From an uncultured delta proteobacterium (GTDB taxonomy: Bacteria > Myxococcota_A > Polyangia > Polyangiales > Polyangiaceae), in contig CAIVJW010000096.1 of NCBI GenBank assembly GCA_903906315.1, positions 1 to 43,846 of the forward strand: 43,846 bases of DNA, in the 5' to 3' direction. Each line of letters starts with the position of its first letter. Positions within the stretch are counted from its first letter, which is position 1. Both the position numbers and the translations under genes were made by a program. This document shows, piece after piece, positions 31,884-43,846 of this stretch. The notes beneath the pieces were generated by a model that saw only the letters and a list, made by a program, of their open reading frames with translations, searched no databases and was not told the origin of the DNA.

Positions 31884-32888
31884 ATGGCAGCGGGGGGCAC
31901 CGGCATCCTGGTCGGCGACGTCGGGGGGACGCGCACCCGGCTCGCCTTGTACGGCCGATCCACGGCCGCGCCTCGCGCCGAGGCGGTCTACTCGAGCCGC
32001 GACCACGCCGGCCTCGAGGAGATCGTCGACGCCTTCCTGGCGAGCTCGAAGGCGAAGCGGCCCGCCGTCGCCGTCATCGGCATCGCCGGCCCGGTGCGCG
32101 GCGGCGTCGCCGTCGTCACCAACCTTCCCTGGCGACTCGACGAGCGCGCGCTCGCGCGCCACCTCGGCATCCCCCAGGTCGTGCTCCTCAACGACCTCGC
32201 GGTCGCGGCGCGCGGCTGCCTCGAGCTCCCCGACGACGCCCAGATCCCGCTGACCGCGTCCCGCCCCGCGAAGCGCGGCGATCACCTCGCCGTGATCGCC
32301 GCGGGCACCGGGCTCGGCGAGGCCTTCCTCGTGTGGGCCGGCGACCGCCACGTCGCCGTGCCCACGGAGGGCGGCCACGGCGATTTCGCCCCGCAGTCCC
32401 CGATCGAGATCGAGCTGTGGCACTTCCTCCAGAAACGCTACCCCGACCACGTCAGCTACGAGCGCATCGTCTCGGGCGACGGACTCGGCGCCCTCTACGA
32501 CTTCTTCCTCTCGCGCGGGCCCCGCGAGCCGCGCACGGTCACGCGCCGCCTCTGCGACGGCGACCGCAACGCCGCCATCGCCGAGCTCGGCCTCACCCGC
32601 GCGTTCCGCCCGGCGACGCTCGCCGTCGACCTCTTCGCGTCGATCTACGGGGCCGAGGCCGGCAACATGGCCCTGCGGCAGCTCGCGATCGGCGGCGTGT
32701 TCGTCGCGGGCAACATCGCGCAGCGGATCGTGCCCGACCGGCGCGCGATCTTCCTCGCCGCCTTCCGCCGCAAGGGCCGCTTCTCCGCGCTGCTCGGTGA
32801 GATCCCGATCGCCGTCGTGACCGATCCGATGGTCGGGGTCCTCGGCGCGATCGCCGTCGCGCGCGACCTCCGCAAGGCGAAGCGCTGA
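31884..32888 (+). CDS. glk: Glucokinase
   Basis: A 334-residue hexokinase of the bacterial Glk family that phosphorylates glucose with ATP in the cytoplasm. Seen: phosphate loop GDVGGTRTRLALY near 11-23, LNDLAVAARG (sugar site Asp), AAGTGLGEAFLV, EGGHGDFAP with the conserved Glu and His, and GGVFVAGNIAQRI. Length matches Glk rather than the ROK family, whose zinc-binding Cys motif is absent. It follows the His-rich barrel gene closely and ends before a hairpin with three T residues. Confidence 0.93.
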   Translation: MAAGGTGILVGDVGGTRTRLALYGRSTAAPRAEAVYSSRDHAGLEEIVDAFLASSKAKRPAVAVIGIAGPVRGGVAVVTNLPWRLDERALARHLGIPQVVLLNDLAVAARGCLELPDDAQIPLTASRPAKRGDHLAVIAAGTGLGEAFLVWAGDRHVAVPTEGGHGDFAPQSPIEIELWHFLQKRYPDHVSYERIVSGDGLGALYDFFLSRGPREPRTVTRRLCDGDRNAAIAELGLTRAFRPATLAVDLFASIYGAEAGNMALRQLAIGGVFVAGNIAQRIVPDRRAIFLAAFRRKGRFSALLGEIPIAVVTDPMVGVLGAIAVARDLRKAKR

Positions 32889-32894
32889 CCGGCC

Positions 32895-32918
32895 CGAGGG
32901 CGCCGAACGCCCTCGTTT
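32895..32918 (+). terminator. Rho-independent-like terminator after glk
   Basis: CGAGGGCG-CCGAA-CGCCCTCG is a perfect 8-bp stem followed by TTT, 7 nt after the glk stop codon. Confidence 0.65.
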
Positions 32919-33018
32919 CGCCGGCGCGGCGCGCACCTTCGTGCGGCGTGGACCCTTGTCAGCGCCGCTCCGGATCCCCACCCTCAAGGGAGGATCCGCG
33001 AACAGAAGGGGTGATCCG

Positions 33019-34272
33019 ATGTCGCGACCGCACGAGGCCGACGTGGTGGTGGCCGGCGCCGGGCCGGTGGGGCTGATGACCGCGCTCATGCTCGCCGATC
33101 GCGGCGTCGCGGTGGAGGTCGTCGACCAGGAGCCGCAGGGAGGCCTGCACGACTTCGCGCTGACGTTGCACCCGGAGGCGCTTCGCCTGCTCGACGACGT
33201 CGGCGTCGCGAGCGCGCTCATCGATCGCGGGGTCAAGGTCGACACCGTGGCGCTCTACGGCCCCGACGGGCGGAAGGCCGAGCTGCGCATCGACAAGCTG
33301 GACGGCGACTTCCCGTTCCTGCTCGTGCTGCCGCAGGGCACGCTCGACGACGTGCTCGAGCGACGCCTCGCGCAGCGCGACGTGCGCGTGCGCTGGGACC
33401 ACCGCCTCGCGGCCGTCGAACCGGCGGCCGACCGCGTCGGGCTGACCATCGAGAAGCTCGAGCTCGAGACGGGCGGCTACGCCGTGCAGACCACGTTCTA
33501 CGTCGTCGGGAAGGTCACCGAGACGCGCGCGAGGTTCGTGGTCGGCGCCGACGGCTTCCACTCGATCGTCCGGCGCCGCGTCGGCCTCGACATGGTCCCC
33601 GCCGGCGAGGCGCTGACCTACGCGGCCATCGAGTACGCGACGACCGACGGGCCCGGCGGGCAGGGCTGCCTCATCCTCGGCGATCACGGCGTCGACGCCT
33701 TCTGGCCGCTGCCGAACGGCGGCGGACGCTGGAGCGTCGCGCTGCCCGCGACGCCTGCCGCCGCGCAGCGCGAGCACCTGCGCGTGCAGATCGGCCACCG
33801 CGCCTACCCGCACGTGAAGGAGGAGCGCGTCCACGCGATGCTGCGCGCCCGCGCCCCGTGGTTCGACGGCATGGTCGCCACCAGCGGCCGCAGCATGAGC
33901 GTGCGCTTCGAGCGCGCGATGGCGTCACGCTTCGGCGCGGGGCGAGCCTGGCTCGTCGGCGACGCCGGCCACGTGACCGGGCCGGTCGGCGGACACAGCG
34001 TCAACGTCGGCCTGCGCGAGGCCCACGACCTCGGATCGCGCCTCGCGCGCGTCCTCGGCGGCGCGTCGACCTCGCTGCTCGACGCGTACGCGGCCGAGCG
34101 CCACGCCGAGTGGCAGAAGCTCCTCGGCGTCACCGCCGCGATCACCCCCGGCGAGGGCGCGAGCGCGTGGGCCCGCGGTCAGGCGGCGAGGCTCCTGCCT
34201 TGCCTGCCGGGGTCCGGAAAGAGCCTCGACGCGCTCGCGGCGCAGCTCGGGCTGACGATCGGGCCGCGCTGA
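33019..34272 (+). CDS. FAD-dependent monooxygenase (aromatic-hydroxylase type)
   Basis: A 417-residue flavoprotein of the p-hydroxybenzoate hydroxylase superfamily. The FAD-binding fold starts with VVVAGAGPVGLMTALML and ends its second strand in VEVVDQEP. VVGADGFHSIVRR is the DG motif, and LVGDAGHVTGPVGGHSVNVGLREAHDL is the third flavin-binding signature. The substrate is not predictable; aromatic rings are common, but antibiotic or quinone modification is possible. ATG at 33019 is chosen because a longer form lacks a ribosome-binding site and begins outside the flavin fold. It stands alone and ends at a hairpin shared with glgB. Confidence 0.88.
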   Translation: MSRPHEADVVVAGAGPVGLMTALMLADRGVAVEVVDQEPQGGLHDFALTLHPEALRLLDDVGVASALIDRGVKVDTVALYGPDGRKAELRIDKLDGDFPFLLVLPQGTLDDVLERRLAQRDVRVRWDHRLAAVEPAADRVGLTIEKLELETGGYAVQTTFYVVGKVTETRARFVVGADGFHSIVRRRVGLDMVPAGEALTYAAIEYATTDGPGGQGCLILGDHGVDAFWPLPNGGGRWSVALPATPAAAQREHLRVQIGHRAYPHVKEERVHAMLRARAPWFDGMVATSGRSMSVRFERAMASRFGAGRAWLVGDAGHVTGPVGGHSVNVGLREAHDLGSRLARVLGGASTSLLDAYAAERHAEWQKLLGVTAAITPGEGASAWARGQAARLLPCLPGSGKSLDALAAQLGLTIGPR

Positions 34273-34314
34273 TCGGCCGCCGGCCTCGCCCCGCAGGCGC
34301 CGGCCAGCGGCCGA
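34273..34314. terminator. Bidirectional hairpin between the monooxygenase gene and glgB
   Basis: Arms TCGGCCGCCGGCC and GGCCAGCGGCCGA pair over 13 positions with one mismatch around a 16-nt loop. The hairpin lies between two convergent stop codons. Confidence 0.6.
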
Positions 34315-34317
34315 GCG

Positions 34318-36708
<2,391 letters not shown>

Positions 36709-36830
36709 GCCCGCCTCGATAGCCGGGACCCGGGCGGACGTCACGAGCCTGCGGCCCGCGGCCGCCCTCGCGACGATCGCCCTGCGGAACGGTCTGGCCG
36801 CGCGGCGCGCCCGCCGCCTCGAGGCCGGGG

Positions 36831-36836
36831 TAGTCT
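36831..36836 (+). promoter_or_regulatory. -10-like hexamer TAGTCT 9 nt before a GTG start
   Basis: It lies in the 137-bp divergent region between glgB and the DTW gene. There is no ribosome-binding site and no clear -35. The spacing fits a leaderless mRNA. Confidence 0.35.
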
Positions 36837-36845
36837 CACCCCCAC

Positions 36846-37529
36846 GTGAGCCGCCGCGACAACCCCCACCTCCGCTGCGCCCTCTGCCGCATGCACGAGA
36901 GCCTCTGCGTCTGCCCGCTCCTGCCCGATCCGCCGATCGCGACCCGCACCCGCCTCGTCCTCCTGATCCACCGCCTGGAGCACCGAAAGCCGACCAACAC
37001 CGGGCTCCTCGCGGCCGCGTGCCTCGCCAACCGCGAGGTCATCGTCCGCGGGCACGAGGCGCAGCCGACGGCGCCGATCGCCTGGGAGCCCGGGTCGCGG
37101 CCGGTCCTCCTCTTCCCCTTCGAGGGCGCGACCCCGCTCGCCGACCTCGCGCCGTCCGAGAAGCCCGTGACGCTCGTGGTGCCCGACGGCACCTGGCGGC
37201 AGGCGTCCAAGGCCAGGAGCCGCGTCCCGGGCCTGCGCGAGGTGCCGTGCGTGTCGCTGCCGCCGGGCGACCCGTCGAGCTACCGCCTGCGCGGCGAGGC
37301 CCACCCGACCGGGCTCGCGACGATCGAGGCGATCGCCCGGGCCCTGGGCCTGCTGGAGGGCGAGATGGTGCGCCGCGCCCTCGAGCGGGTGTTCCGCGCG
37401 ATGGTCGAGCGCACCCTCTGGCTGCGCGGAACGATCCCGACCCGCGACGTGGAGGGTGGCATTCCCGAGGCCGCGCTCGCGCACGACCCGCGCGGTGCAA
37501 TGGCAGGCTCCGGCGTCCGGATCGATTGA
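36846..37529 (+). CDS. tapT: DTW-domain tRNA-uridine aminocarboxypropyltransferase
   Basis: A 227-residue DTW-family enzyme, expected to transfer the aminocarboxypropyl group of S-adenosylmethionine to a uridine in tRNA (acp3U). The N-terminal zinc-like cluster is C11, C14, C21, C23 (CALCRMHESLCVC). LLIHRLEHRKPTNTG follows, and the family hallmark is DGTW at 114-117 in VPDGTWRQASK, followed by SYRLRGEAHPTGLATIEAIA. Length is normal. The start is GTG at 36846 without ribosome-binding site. The precise uridine position modified is not deducible, and the symbol is by family. Confidence 0.88.
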   Translation: MSRRDNPHLRCALCRMHESLCVCPLLPDPPIATRTRLVLLIHRLEHRKPTNTGLLAAACLANREVIVRGHEAQPTAPIAWEPGSRPVLLFPFEGATPLADLAPSEKPVTLVVPDGTWRQASKARSRVPGLREVPCVSLPPGDPSSYRLRGEAHPTGLATIEAIARALGLLEGEMVRRALERVFRAMVERTLWLRGTIPTRDVEGGIPEAALAHDPRGAMAGSGVRID

Positions 37530-37688
37530 CGGCGCGTGCCGCGGCGCTCGCGACGCCCGCGGACGCACGCCCCGCCGCACAGCGACCGTCGCGGAGCGGT
37601 CCTTGGCCCCACTCTCTCGTTGACGCCCCCCGCCCGGCTCGGCGATCCTCCCGACCTTCGCAGTCTTCCCCTGCCCCCCAGGAGCCCG

Positions 37689-38534
37689 ATGCCCAAGAAG
37701 CCCGCCCCCGACAAGGCCTCTCCCACGAAGACCCCCTCCGCCGCCAAGCGCGGCCTCGGCGCCGACCCGCCCGCCGCCGACCCGACGTCGGCCGCCGCCC
37801 TGATCGCCCTGCCGGCGAGCTACGCCGACCCGCCCGACCTGCCCGTGGACGTCGCGATCGCCGAGCTGGGGTCGCTCGCGCGCCTGGCGAAGACCTCGGC
37901 GACCGCGCTCGCCGCCGTCGGCCTCGGCGCCGATCACACCGAACGCCTCGCGCGCTTCGGTCGCAAGCTCGCCGCCTACGAGGACGCCTGGCAAGCGGCG
38001 CGCGGCGGCGTGAAGCTCACGGCCAAGGAGCGCGCGCTCCTCGCCGAGGCCGAGGCGCTCGACGACAAGCTCGTCGCGGGCGGCCGCTGGGCCTGCCGCG
38101 GGGACGCCGACGCGCAGGCCGAGCTCACCGACATCGCCGAGGACAGCGGCCTCGCCGACACGGTCAGCGACCTGCGGCGAGGCGTGGACTTCTGGGGCCG
38201 CCACGCCACCGCGCGCAAGGACACCGACGTCACCGACGGCGACCTGAAGCGCGCGATCGCCCTCGCCGACGCCCTCGACGCCGCCGCGCAGAAAGAGGCC
38301 GCCGACCTCGGCGCCGCTCACGCGCTCGAGCTGCGCAACCGCTGCTTCTGGGCCGCCGACGAGCTGGCCAAAGAGCTCCGCGAGGGCGGCCGCTACGCGT
38401 TCAGGGGGCAGCCCAAGGTCGCGACGCGCTTCACCTCGCGCTACCGGGCCGACGCGAACCGCCGCTCGCGAAAGAAGGCGAAGGCCAAGGCGGCGCAGCC
38501 CGAGGCAAAGCCAAACGGCGCCTCGCCGAGCTGA
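37689..38534 (+). CDS. Conserved-looking helical protein with basic tail, unknown function
   Basis: A 281-residue soluble protein. After a Lys/Pro/Ala-rich start (1-40) it is predicted almost wholly helical, with charged heptad-like stretches (about 60-250), and ends in a strongly basic tail (RRSRKKAKAKAAQ). The tail could contact nucleic acid or be a simple spacer. No signal peptide, membrane helix or known domain is seen. AGGAG lies 5 nt before the ATG. It is followed by about 500 bp without a gene. Confidence 0.7.
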   Translation: MPKKPAPDKASPTKTPSAAKRGLGADPPAADPTSAAALIALPASYADPPDLPVDVAIAELGSLARLAKTSATALAAVGLGADHTERLARFGRKLAAYEDAWQAARGGVKLTAKERALLAEAEALDDKLVAGGRWACRGDADAQAELTDIAEDSGLADTVSDLRRGVDFWGRHATARKDTDVTDGDLKRAIALADALDAAAQKEAADLGAAHALELRNRCFWAADELAKELREGGRYAFRGQPKVATRFTSRYRADANRRSRKKAKAKAAQPEAKPNGASPS

Positions 38535-38555
38535 GCCCGCGGGCGCCCGCGCCGG

Positions 38556-38635
38556 ATCCTCGCGCCCCCCACGCCGATCTTCGCGCCCCCATCGAGGATC
38601 TTCGCGCCCCCCACGCCGATCTTCGCGCCCCCTCC
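38556..38635. repeat. 21-bp tandem repeat, about 3.8 units
   Basis: Units at 38556-38576, 38577-38597, 38598-38618 and 38619-38635 (partial) follow ATCTTCGCGCCCCCCACGCCG with small changes; units 1 and 3 are nearly identical. The array begins 21 bp after the stop of the helical-protein gene and is not in a coding frame I can support. Confidence 0.85.
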
Positions 38636-38739
38636 CTCCCCCCTTTCCCCCCTTCCGCGCGTCCGCCCTTCCCATTCCTCTCCTCTCGATCCGCCGAAGC
38701 ACCGTCCAGAGCGGCAGAGCCCAAGCGCGATAGGACGCC

Positions 38740-38760
38740 CTGGCGCGCAGAACGCGCCAG
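38740..38760. repeat. Perfect 8-bp hairpin, intergenic
   Basis: CTGGCGCG-CAGAA-CGCGCCAG. There is no T-run after it, and it is too far from the upstream stop (206 bp) for a simple terminator. Confidence 0.6.
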
Positions 38761-38808
38761 AGGCGGATCGCGCAAGGAAGGGCCCGCGCAGAGACAAGAG
38801 AAGGGGTC

Positions 38809-38867
38809 ACCTGGAGACGAGGAGGCAGGAAGTCCGTTCAGCCCTCCCCGGCTCCTCGCCTCCAGGT
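38809..38867. repeat. Long inverted repeat, 16-nt arms with one mismatch
   Basis: ACCTGGAGACGAGGAG (38809-38824) and CTCCTCGCCTCCAGGT (38852-38867) pair at 15 of 16 positions around a 27-nt loop, which could form a very stable stem-loop RNA. It lies 184 bp before the aldehyde dehydrogenase start. It could be a small-RNA structure, a remnant mobile element end or a regulatory leader. Confidence 0.75.
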
Positions 38868-39050
38868 TTCGCTTGTACTGGTCGCGGATCCAAGGGGGCC
38901 CCGGGGCCGCGACCGATCCCCGCGACGCCGCGACGGCGCCGCCTCGCCCCGCGCGGATTGCTGGCCTCGGCCGCGGGCGCTAGCTTCCCGACGCGAGGCG
39001 ATCGGGGCGCGCGGACGGCGCCCCGGGGCAAGGCTCCGAGGGAGGACGAC

Positions 39051-40628
39051 ATGGGACAGATGGCGACGGATCGGGCGACGGGCAGCGCCGCGCAGCGGGC
39101 CGCGACGGACGGGCAGGCCGCGACGAGGATCAAGAGCTACGCCCCGGCGACGGGCGACCTCCTCGGCGACGCGCCGAACACGACGCCCGCCGAGGTGCGC
39201 GCGATGGTGGCGCGGGCGCGCGTCGCCCAGCAGGCGTGGGGCGCGCTGCCGATCGAGGAGCGCTGCGCGCGCGTGCTGCGGTTCCGCGACGCCGTGGTCG
39301 ACCGGTCCGACGAGGTGATCGACCTCCTCGTGCGCGAGTGCGGCAAGCCCAAGCACGAGGCGCTGCTGCACGAGGTGGCCGTGGTCGCGGACCTCGTCAC
39401 GTACTTCGCGAAGCACGCGCCGCGCATCCTGCGCGCGCGCGACGTGCCGCTCCACCTGATGAAGCAGCGCCGCAGCACCGTGCACTACGTGCCGCGCGGC
39501 GTGGTCGGCGTGATCTCGCCGTGGAACTTCCCCTTCCAGCTCCCGCTGCGCGACGTGCTGACGGCGGTGATCGCGGGCAACGCCGTCGTGCTGAAGCCGA
39601 GCGAGGTCACCCCGCTCATCGCGCTGAAGGCCAAGGAGATCTGGGACGCCGCCGGCCTGCCCGAGGACGTCTTCCAGGTGGCCACCGGCTACGGCCCCAC
39701 CGGCGCGGCGCTCATCGACGCCGGCATCCAGTTTCTCGTGTTCACGGGCGGCGTCTCGACGGGCCGGCGCGTCGCGGCGGCGTGCGGCGAGCGGCTCATC
39801 CCGTGCTTGATGGAGCTCGGCGGCAAGGCCCCGCTCATCGTGTGCGCGGACGCCGACCTCGAGCGCGCGGCGCGCGGCGCGGTCTTCGGCGGGTTCTCGA
39901 ACTCGGGGCAGGTCTGCATCTCGGTCGAGCGCGTCTACGCGCACGCCGAGATCCACGACCGCTTCGTCGACCGCGTGGTCGAGCTCACGCGCGAGCTGCG
40001 CCAGGGCGACCCGAGCCGCGCCTCGGTCGACCTCGGCGCGATCATCTTCCCGCAGCAGATCGAGATCGCCGAGCGCCACCTCGCCGACGCCGTCGCGAAG
40101 GGCGCGGTCGTGCGCTGCGGCGGGCGCCGCGTGGACGGCCCGGGGCAGATGTTCGAGCCGACGGTGATCGCGGGCTGCGATCCCACGATGACCGTGATGA
40201 CGCAGGAGATCTTCGGGCCGATCGTGCCCATCATGCGCGTCGCCTCCGACGACGAGGCCGTGCGCCTCGCGAACGACTCGCACCTCGGCCTCAACGCGTA
40301 CGTGTTCTCCGGCGACCGCGACCACGGCGAGCGCCTCGCCGAGCGCGTGCAGGCCGGGAGCGTCCTGGTCAACGACGTGCTCTCGAACGCCGGCTGCCCC
40401 GAGGTGCCCTTCGGCGGCATCAAGCAGAGCGGCTTCGGGCGCGCGATGGGCGACGACGCGCTGCGCGACATGTGCGACCCGAAGCACATCAGCGTCGACC
40501 GCGTGGCGACGTCGCGAGACCCGCTGTGGTTCCCCTACACGGACGGGAGCTACGCCTGGTTCCAGCGAGGCCTCCGCGCCCTCTACTCGGGCAGCGGCCT
40601 CGTGCGCCGCGTGCTCGACCTGTTCTGA
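39051..40628 (+). CDS. NAD(P)-dependent aldehyde dehydrogenase
   Basis: A 525-residue aldehyde dehydrogenase. Landmarks are the cofactor and active-site motif SPWNFPFQLPL, KPSEVTPL, FTGGVSTGRRV, the general base E255 in MELGGKAP, the catalytic C289 in SGQVCIS, EIFGPIVPI, and PFGGIKQSGFGR. It has an N-terminal extension of about 30 residues and a C-terminal tail (WFPYTDGSYAWFQRGLRALY) seen in some succinate-semialdehyde/benzaldehyde-type family members. The substrate is not fixed by sequence. The ATG has GGGAGGA 7 nt upstream. It is monocistronic as far as can be seen. Confidence 0.92.
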   Translation: MGQMATDRATGSAAQRAATDGQAATRIKSYAPATGDLLGDAPNTTPAEVRAMVARARVAQQAWGALPIEERCARVLRFRDAVVDRSDEVIDLLVRECGKPKHEALLHEVAVVADLVTYFAKHAPRILRARDVPLHLMKQRRSTVHYVPRGVVGVISPWNFPFQLPLRDVLTAVIAGNAVVLKPSEVTPLIALKAKEIWDAAGLPEDVFQVATGYGPTGAALIDAGIQFLVFTGGVSTGRRVAAACGERLIPCLMELGGKAPLIVCADADLERAARGAVFGGFSNSGQVCISVERVYAHAEIHDRFVDRVVELTRELRQGDPSRASVDLGAIIFPQQIEIAERHLADAVAKGAVVRCGGRRVDGPGQMFEPTVIAGCDPTMTVMTQEIFGPIVPIMRVASDDEAVRLANDSHLGLNAYVFSGDRDHGERLAERVQAGSVLVNDVLSNAGCPEVPFGGIKQSGFGRAMGDDALRDMCDPKHISVDRVATSRDPLWFPYTDGSYAWFQRGLRALYSGSGLVRRVLDLF

Positions 40629-40637
40629 CCCGCGGCG

Positions 40638-40667
40638 TTGACCGGCCCCGCGGCCGGCCCGTAGAGT
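40638..40667 (+). promoter_or_regulatory. Candidate sigma-70-type promoter of the second kinase gene
   Basis: TTGACC at 40638-40643, 18 bp, then TAGAGT at 40662-40667; the ATG at 40680 follows after 12 nt. There is no ribosome-binding site, so the mRNA would have almost no leader. It is the best hexamer pair in the window. Confidence 0.55.
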
Positions 40668-40679
40668 GAGGGGCCCCGC

Positions 40680-42377
<1,698 letters not shown>

Positions 42378-42397
42378 CGCCCGCGCGGGGACGTTCG

Positions 42398-43846
42398 GTG
42401 CGGAGCTCCGGCACGACCCCTCGGCTCCTCGGCCGGATCGCGCGCGCGCTGCGCGGGATCGGGGCGGCGGCCGTCGTCGGCGCCGGCTTCGCGAGCGCGT
42501 CGGTCGGCGCGGTGGCCCTGCACCTGGACCTGCCGCCCACGCGCCGGGTCGTGCGCGAGGTCGTGAACGAGGTCCTGGCGTCGCTGTTCCAGGGCGCCAT
42601 CGTCGTCGACGCGATCGACCACGTGCGCCTGACCGGCGTCGAGGTCGGTGAGGCCCACGTCGTCGGTCCGCGCGGCGACGTCGTGATCCGGGCGCGCGGC
42701 ATCCACGCGCGCGCGGACGTGCCGGCGATCGTCGCCGCGGTGATCGGCCGCGGGCAGGACCTCACCATCACCATCGCGCGCGTGCGCGTCGACGACGCCG
42801 AGGTGGTCGTCGAGCCGACGGCGACCGGGGCGATCGGCATCGCGGAGGCGTTCTTTCCGAAGCCCGCGGCGCGCACGCCCGATCCGCCGCGACCGGGCGC
42901 GGCGCGGGCCGTGCGGGTCTTCCTGCCGGCGATCGAGGTCGGTCACGGATCGGTGCGCGGGCTGCTCGCGGCGCCGCGCGCGCTCGACGCGGACGTGACC
43001 CGGCTCGCGGCGTCGATCCGGATCGAGCCGGAGGGCTTCACGCTCGACGTCGGCCGCACGGGGGTCGTCGACCGCGCGTTCCTCCCCGCGAAGACGGTCG
43101 GCACGGCCGACTACCACCTGCGCGTGCTGCCCGCGCGCGCCGGGGGCGATCCGCCCGTCGTGCGGATGTGGACCGAGCTGGTCGCGCAGATCGGCGCGGT
43201 GCAGACCCAGGCGCGCGCGACCCTCGAAAACGGCTGGCTGACGGCGACGATCGACGTGCCCTACGCGAGCCCCGCCGAGCTCTCGTCGATCGTGCCCGGG
43301 ATCGGCGTCGTGGAGCCCGTCACGCTGCGCGGCGAGATCGACGGGCCGATCCCGAGCTTCGACGTGAAGGTGGCCGCCTTGCTCCACCCGGGCTGGGGCG
43401 CGCCGCGGGAGATCCACGCCGAGGGGCGGGTCGAGGCCTCGAGCCCGCTGCGGGTGGACGCCGAGTTCACGCTGCGCGACCTGGACCCGAGCGCGGTGGA
43501 CGTGCGCCTCCCGGTCGGTCGCATCGCCGCCGAAGGGCGCGTGGTCGGCGAGATCGGGCCCGTGCCGCGCCTCTCGGTCGACGCGCGCACGTCGGCGGGC
43601 ATCATCGCCGACCAGCTCGTGCCGCCGGCCACGGTGCACCTCGACCTCGTCCACGGCGGCCTCGTCGCGGGCGTGACGCTGGACGAGCCCGGCGCGCCGA
43701 TCGAAGGCTTCGTCGATCTCGCGCCGGGCGGCGCCCTCGCCTTCGAAGGGGGCGCGGAGATCCCGTCGATCGGCGCGGCGCCGCGCCTGGGCCGCGTCGC
43801 CGAGGGCGCGGCCTGGCTGCGCGTGAGCGGCACGCTGCGCGAGGGC
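42398..43846 (+). CDS. TamB-like translocation/assembly protein, N-terminal part (runs off the edge)
   Basis: An open frame of 483 codons from GTG at 42398 to the right edge without a stop. A basic start and one hydrophobic helix (about 18-40, GIGAAAVVGAGFASASVG) anchor it in the inner membrane. The next ~100 residues (VVNEVLASLFQGAIVVDAIDHVRLTG, then VVGPRGDVVIRARGIHARADV) have the pattern of the N-terminus of TamB/AsmA-like proteins, in which bulk beta-strands form a periplasmic lipid-transfer bridge. The later part continues as repeating strands (GEIDGPIPSFDVKV, GRIAAEGRVVGEIG). It follows the kinase gene by 20 nt. The C-terminal TamB domain would lie outside the window. Confidence 0.75.
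   Translation, partial: MRSSGTTPRLLGRIARALRGIGAAAVVGAGFASASVGAVALHLDLPPTRRVVREVVNEVLASLFQGAIVVDAIDHVRLTGVEVGEAHVVGPRGDVVIRARGIHARADVPAIVAAVIGRGQDLTITIARVRVDDAEVVVEPTATGAIGIAEAFFPKPAARTPDPPRPGAARAVRVFLPAIEVGHGSVRGLLAAPRALDADVTRLAASIRIEPEGFTLDVGRTGVVDRAFLPAKTVGTADYHLRVLPARAGGDPPVVRMWTELVAQIGAVQTQARATLENGWLTATIDVPYASPAELSSIVPGIGVVEPVTLRGEIDGPIPSFDVKVAALLHPGWGAPREIHAEGRVEASSPLRVDAEFTLRDLDPSAVDVRLPVGRIAAEGRVVGEIGPVPRLSVDARTSAGIIADQLVPPATVHLDLVHGGLVAGVTLDEPGAPIEGFVDLAPGGALAFEGGAEIPSIGAAPRLGRVAEGAAWLRVSGTLREG

Larger units (their letters stand above)
38535..39050. other. 516-bp intergenic region rich in repeats and hairpins
   Basis: No supported ORF. In order it contains a 21-bp tandem repeat (38556-38635), a pyrimidine-rich stretch (38630-38690), a perfect 8-bp hairpin (38740-38760), a long inverted repeat (38809-38867) and finally the aldehyde dehydrogenase ribosome-binding site GGGAGGA at 39040. 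TAGCTT at 38981 could be a -10 element. The central part from about 38690 to 38830 has a different, more purine-rich look than the flanking genes. Confidence 0.6.

Noticed and set aside
38740-38760. Hairpin as a terminator of the gene at 37689
   Set aside because: It lies more than 200 bp after the stop codon and has no T-run.

Overview
The window is 43.8 kb of very GC-rich bacterial DNA with strong GC bias at third codon positions. The gene content points to a myxobacterium-like member of Myxococcota, probably in the Polyangia. The signs are: an FHA/sigma-54 activator next to an eukaryote-type Ser/Thr kinase, a second zinc-ribbon kinase, many cysteine-rich or Ala/Pro-linker lipoproteins, a MopE-type lipoprotein, an ADYC-domain protein, an AgmX/PglI-tail protein and a TamB-like protein. 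The assignment is inferred from families, not from a marker gene. No rRNA, tRNA, CRISPR array, transposase or prophage was seen.

Layout. 1-5.1 kb (+): end of a secreted Cys-rich protein, FHA-sigma54 activator, Ser/Thr kinase, TPR-like envelope protein, HMG-CoA lyase. 5.2-9 kb (-): PAS/Cys-motif protein, two lipoproteins with overlapping ends, cyclophilin lipoprotein. 9.1-17.6 kb (mixed): DUF192 lipoprotein, Cys-rich protein with a Ser/Thr linker, cardiolipin synthase, lipoprotein, VWA protein, ADYC lipoprotein, small ORF, glycogen synthase. 17.7-26.1 kb (-): the main feature, had-oah-dch-bcrC-bcrB-bcrA-bcrD-GNAT. 26.6-34.3 kb (+): mltG with a membrane protein, two lipoproteins, His-rich outer-membrane barrel, glucokinase, FAD monooxygenase. 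34.3-36.7 kb (-): glycogen branching enzyme. 36.8-43.8 kb (+): DTW/TapT enzyme, unknown basic protein, aldehyde dehydrogenase, zinc-ribbon kinase with coiled coil, and the start of a TamB-like gene.

The most interesting system is a complete ATP-dependent (class I) benzoyl-CoA reductase of four subunits, with the three enzymes that take its dienoyl-CoA product to ring opening (Dch hydratase, Had dehydrogenase, Oah ring hydrolase). This is the Thauera/Azoarcus-type route of anaerobic aromatic degradation, and class I enzymes are known mainly from facultatively anaerobic alpha- and betaproteobacteria. From oah to the last gene, every junction is a 4-nt ATGA/GTGA overlap, so eight proteins including a GNAT acetyltransferase look co-expressed. 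A 34-bp tandem repeat with palindromic cores separates had from oah, and three inverted repeats lie in the unusually long leader upstream. No CoA ligase, ferredoxin, ferredoxin reductase or regulator of the pathway is in the window.

Other themes are glycogen/glucose metabolism (glgA, glgB, glk, spread over 20 kb), cell-envelope functions (cls, mltG, TamB-like, many lipoproteins) and phospho-signalling. Several genes without a ribosome-binding site have a -10-like hexamer 6-12 nt before the start codon, suggesting leaderless mRNAs.
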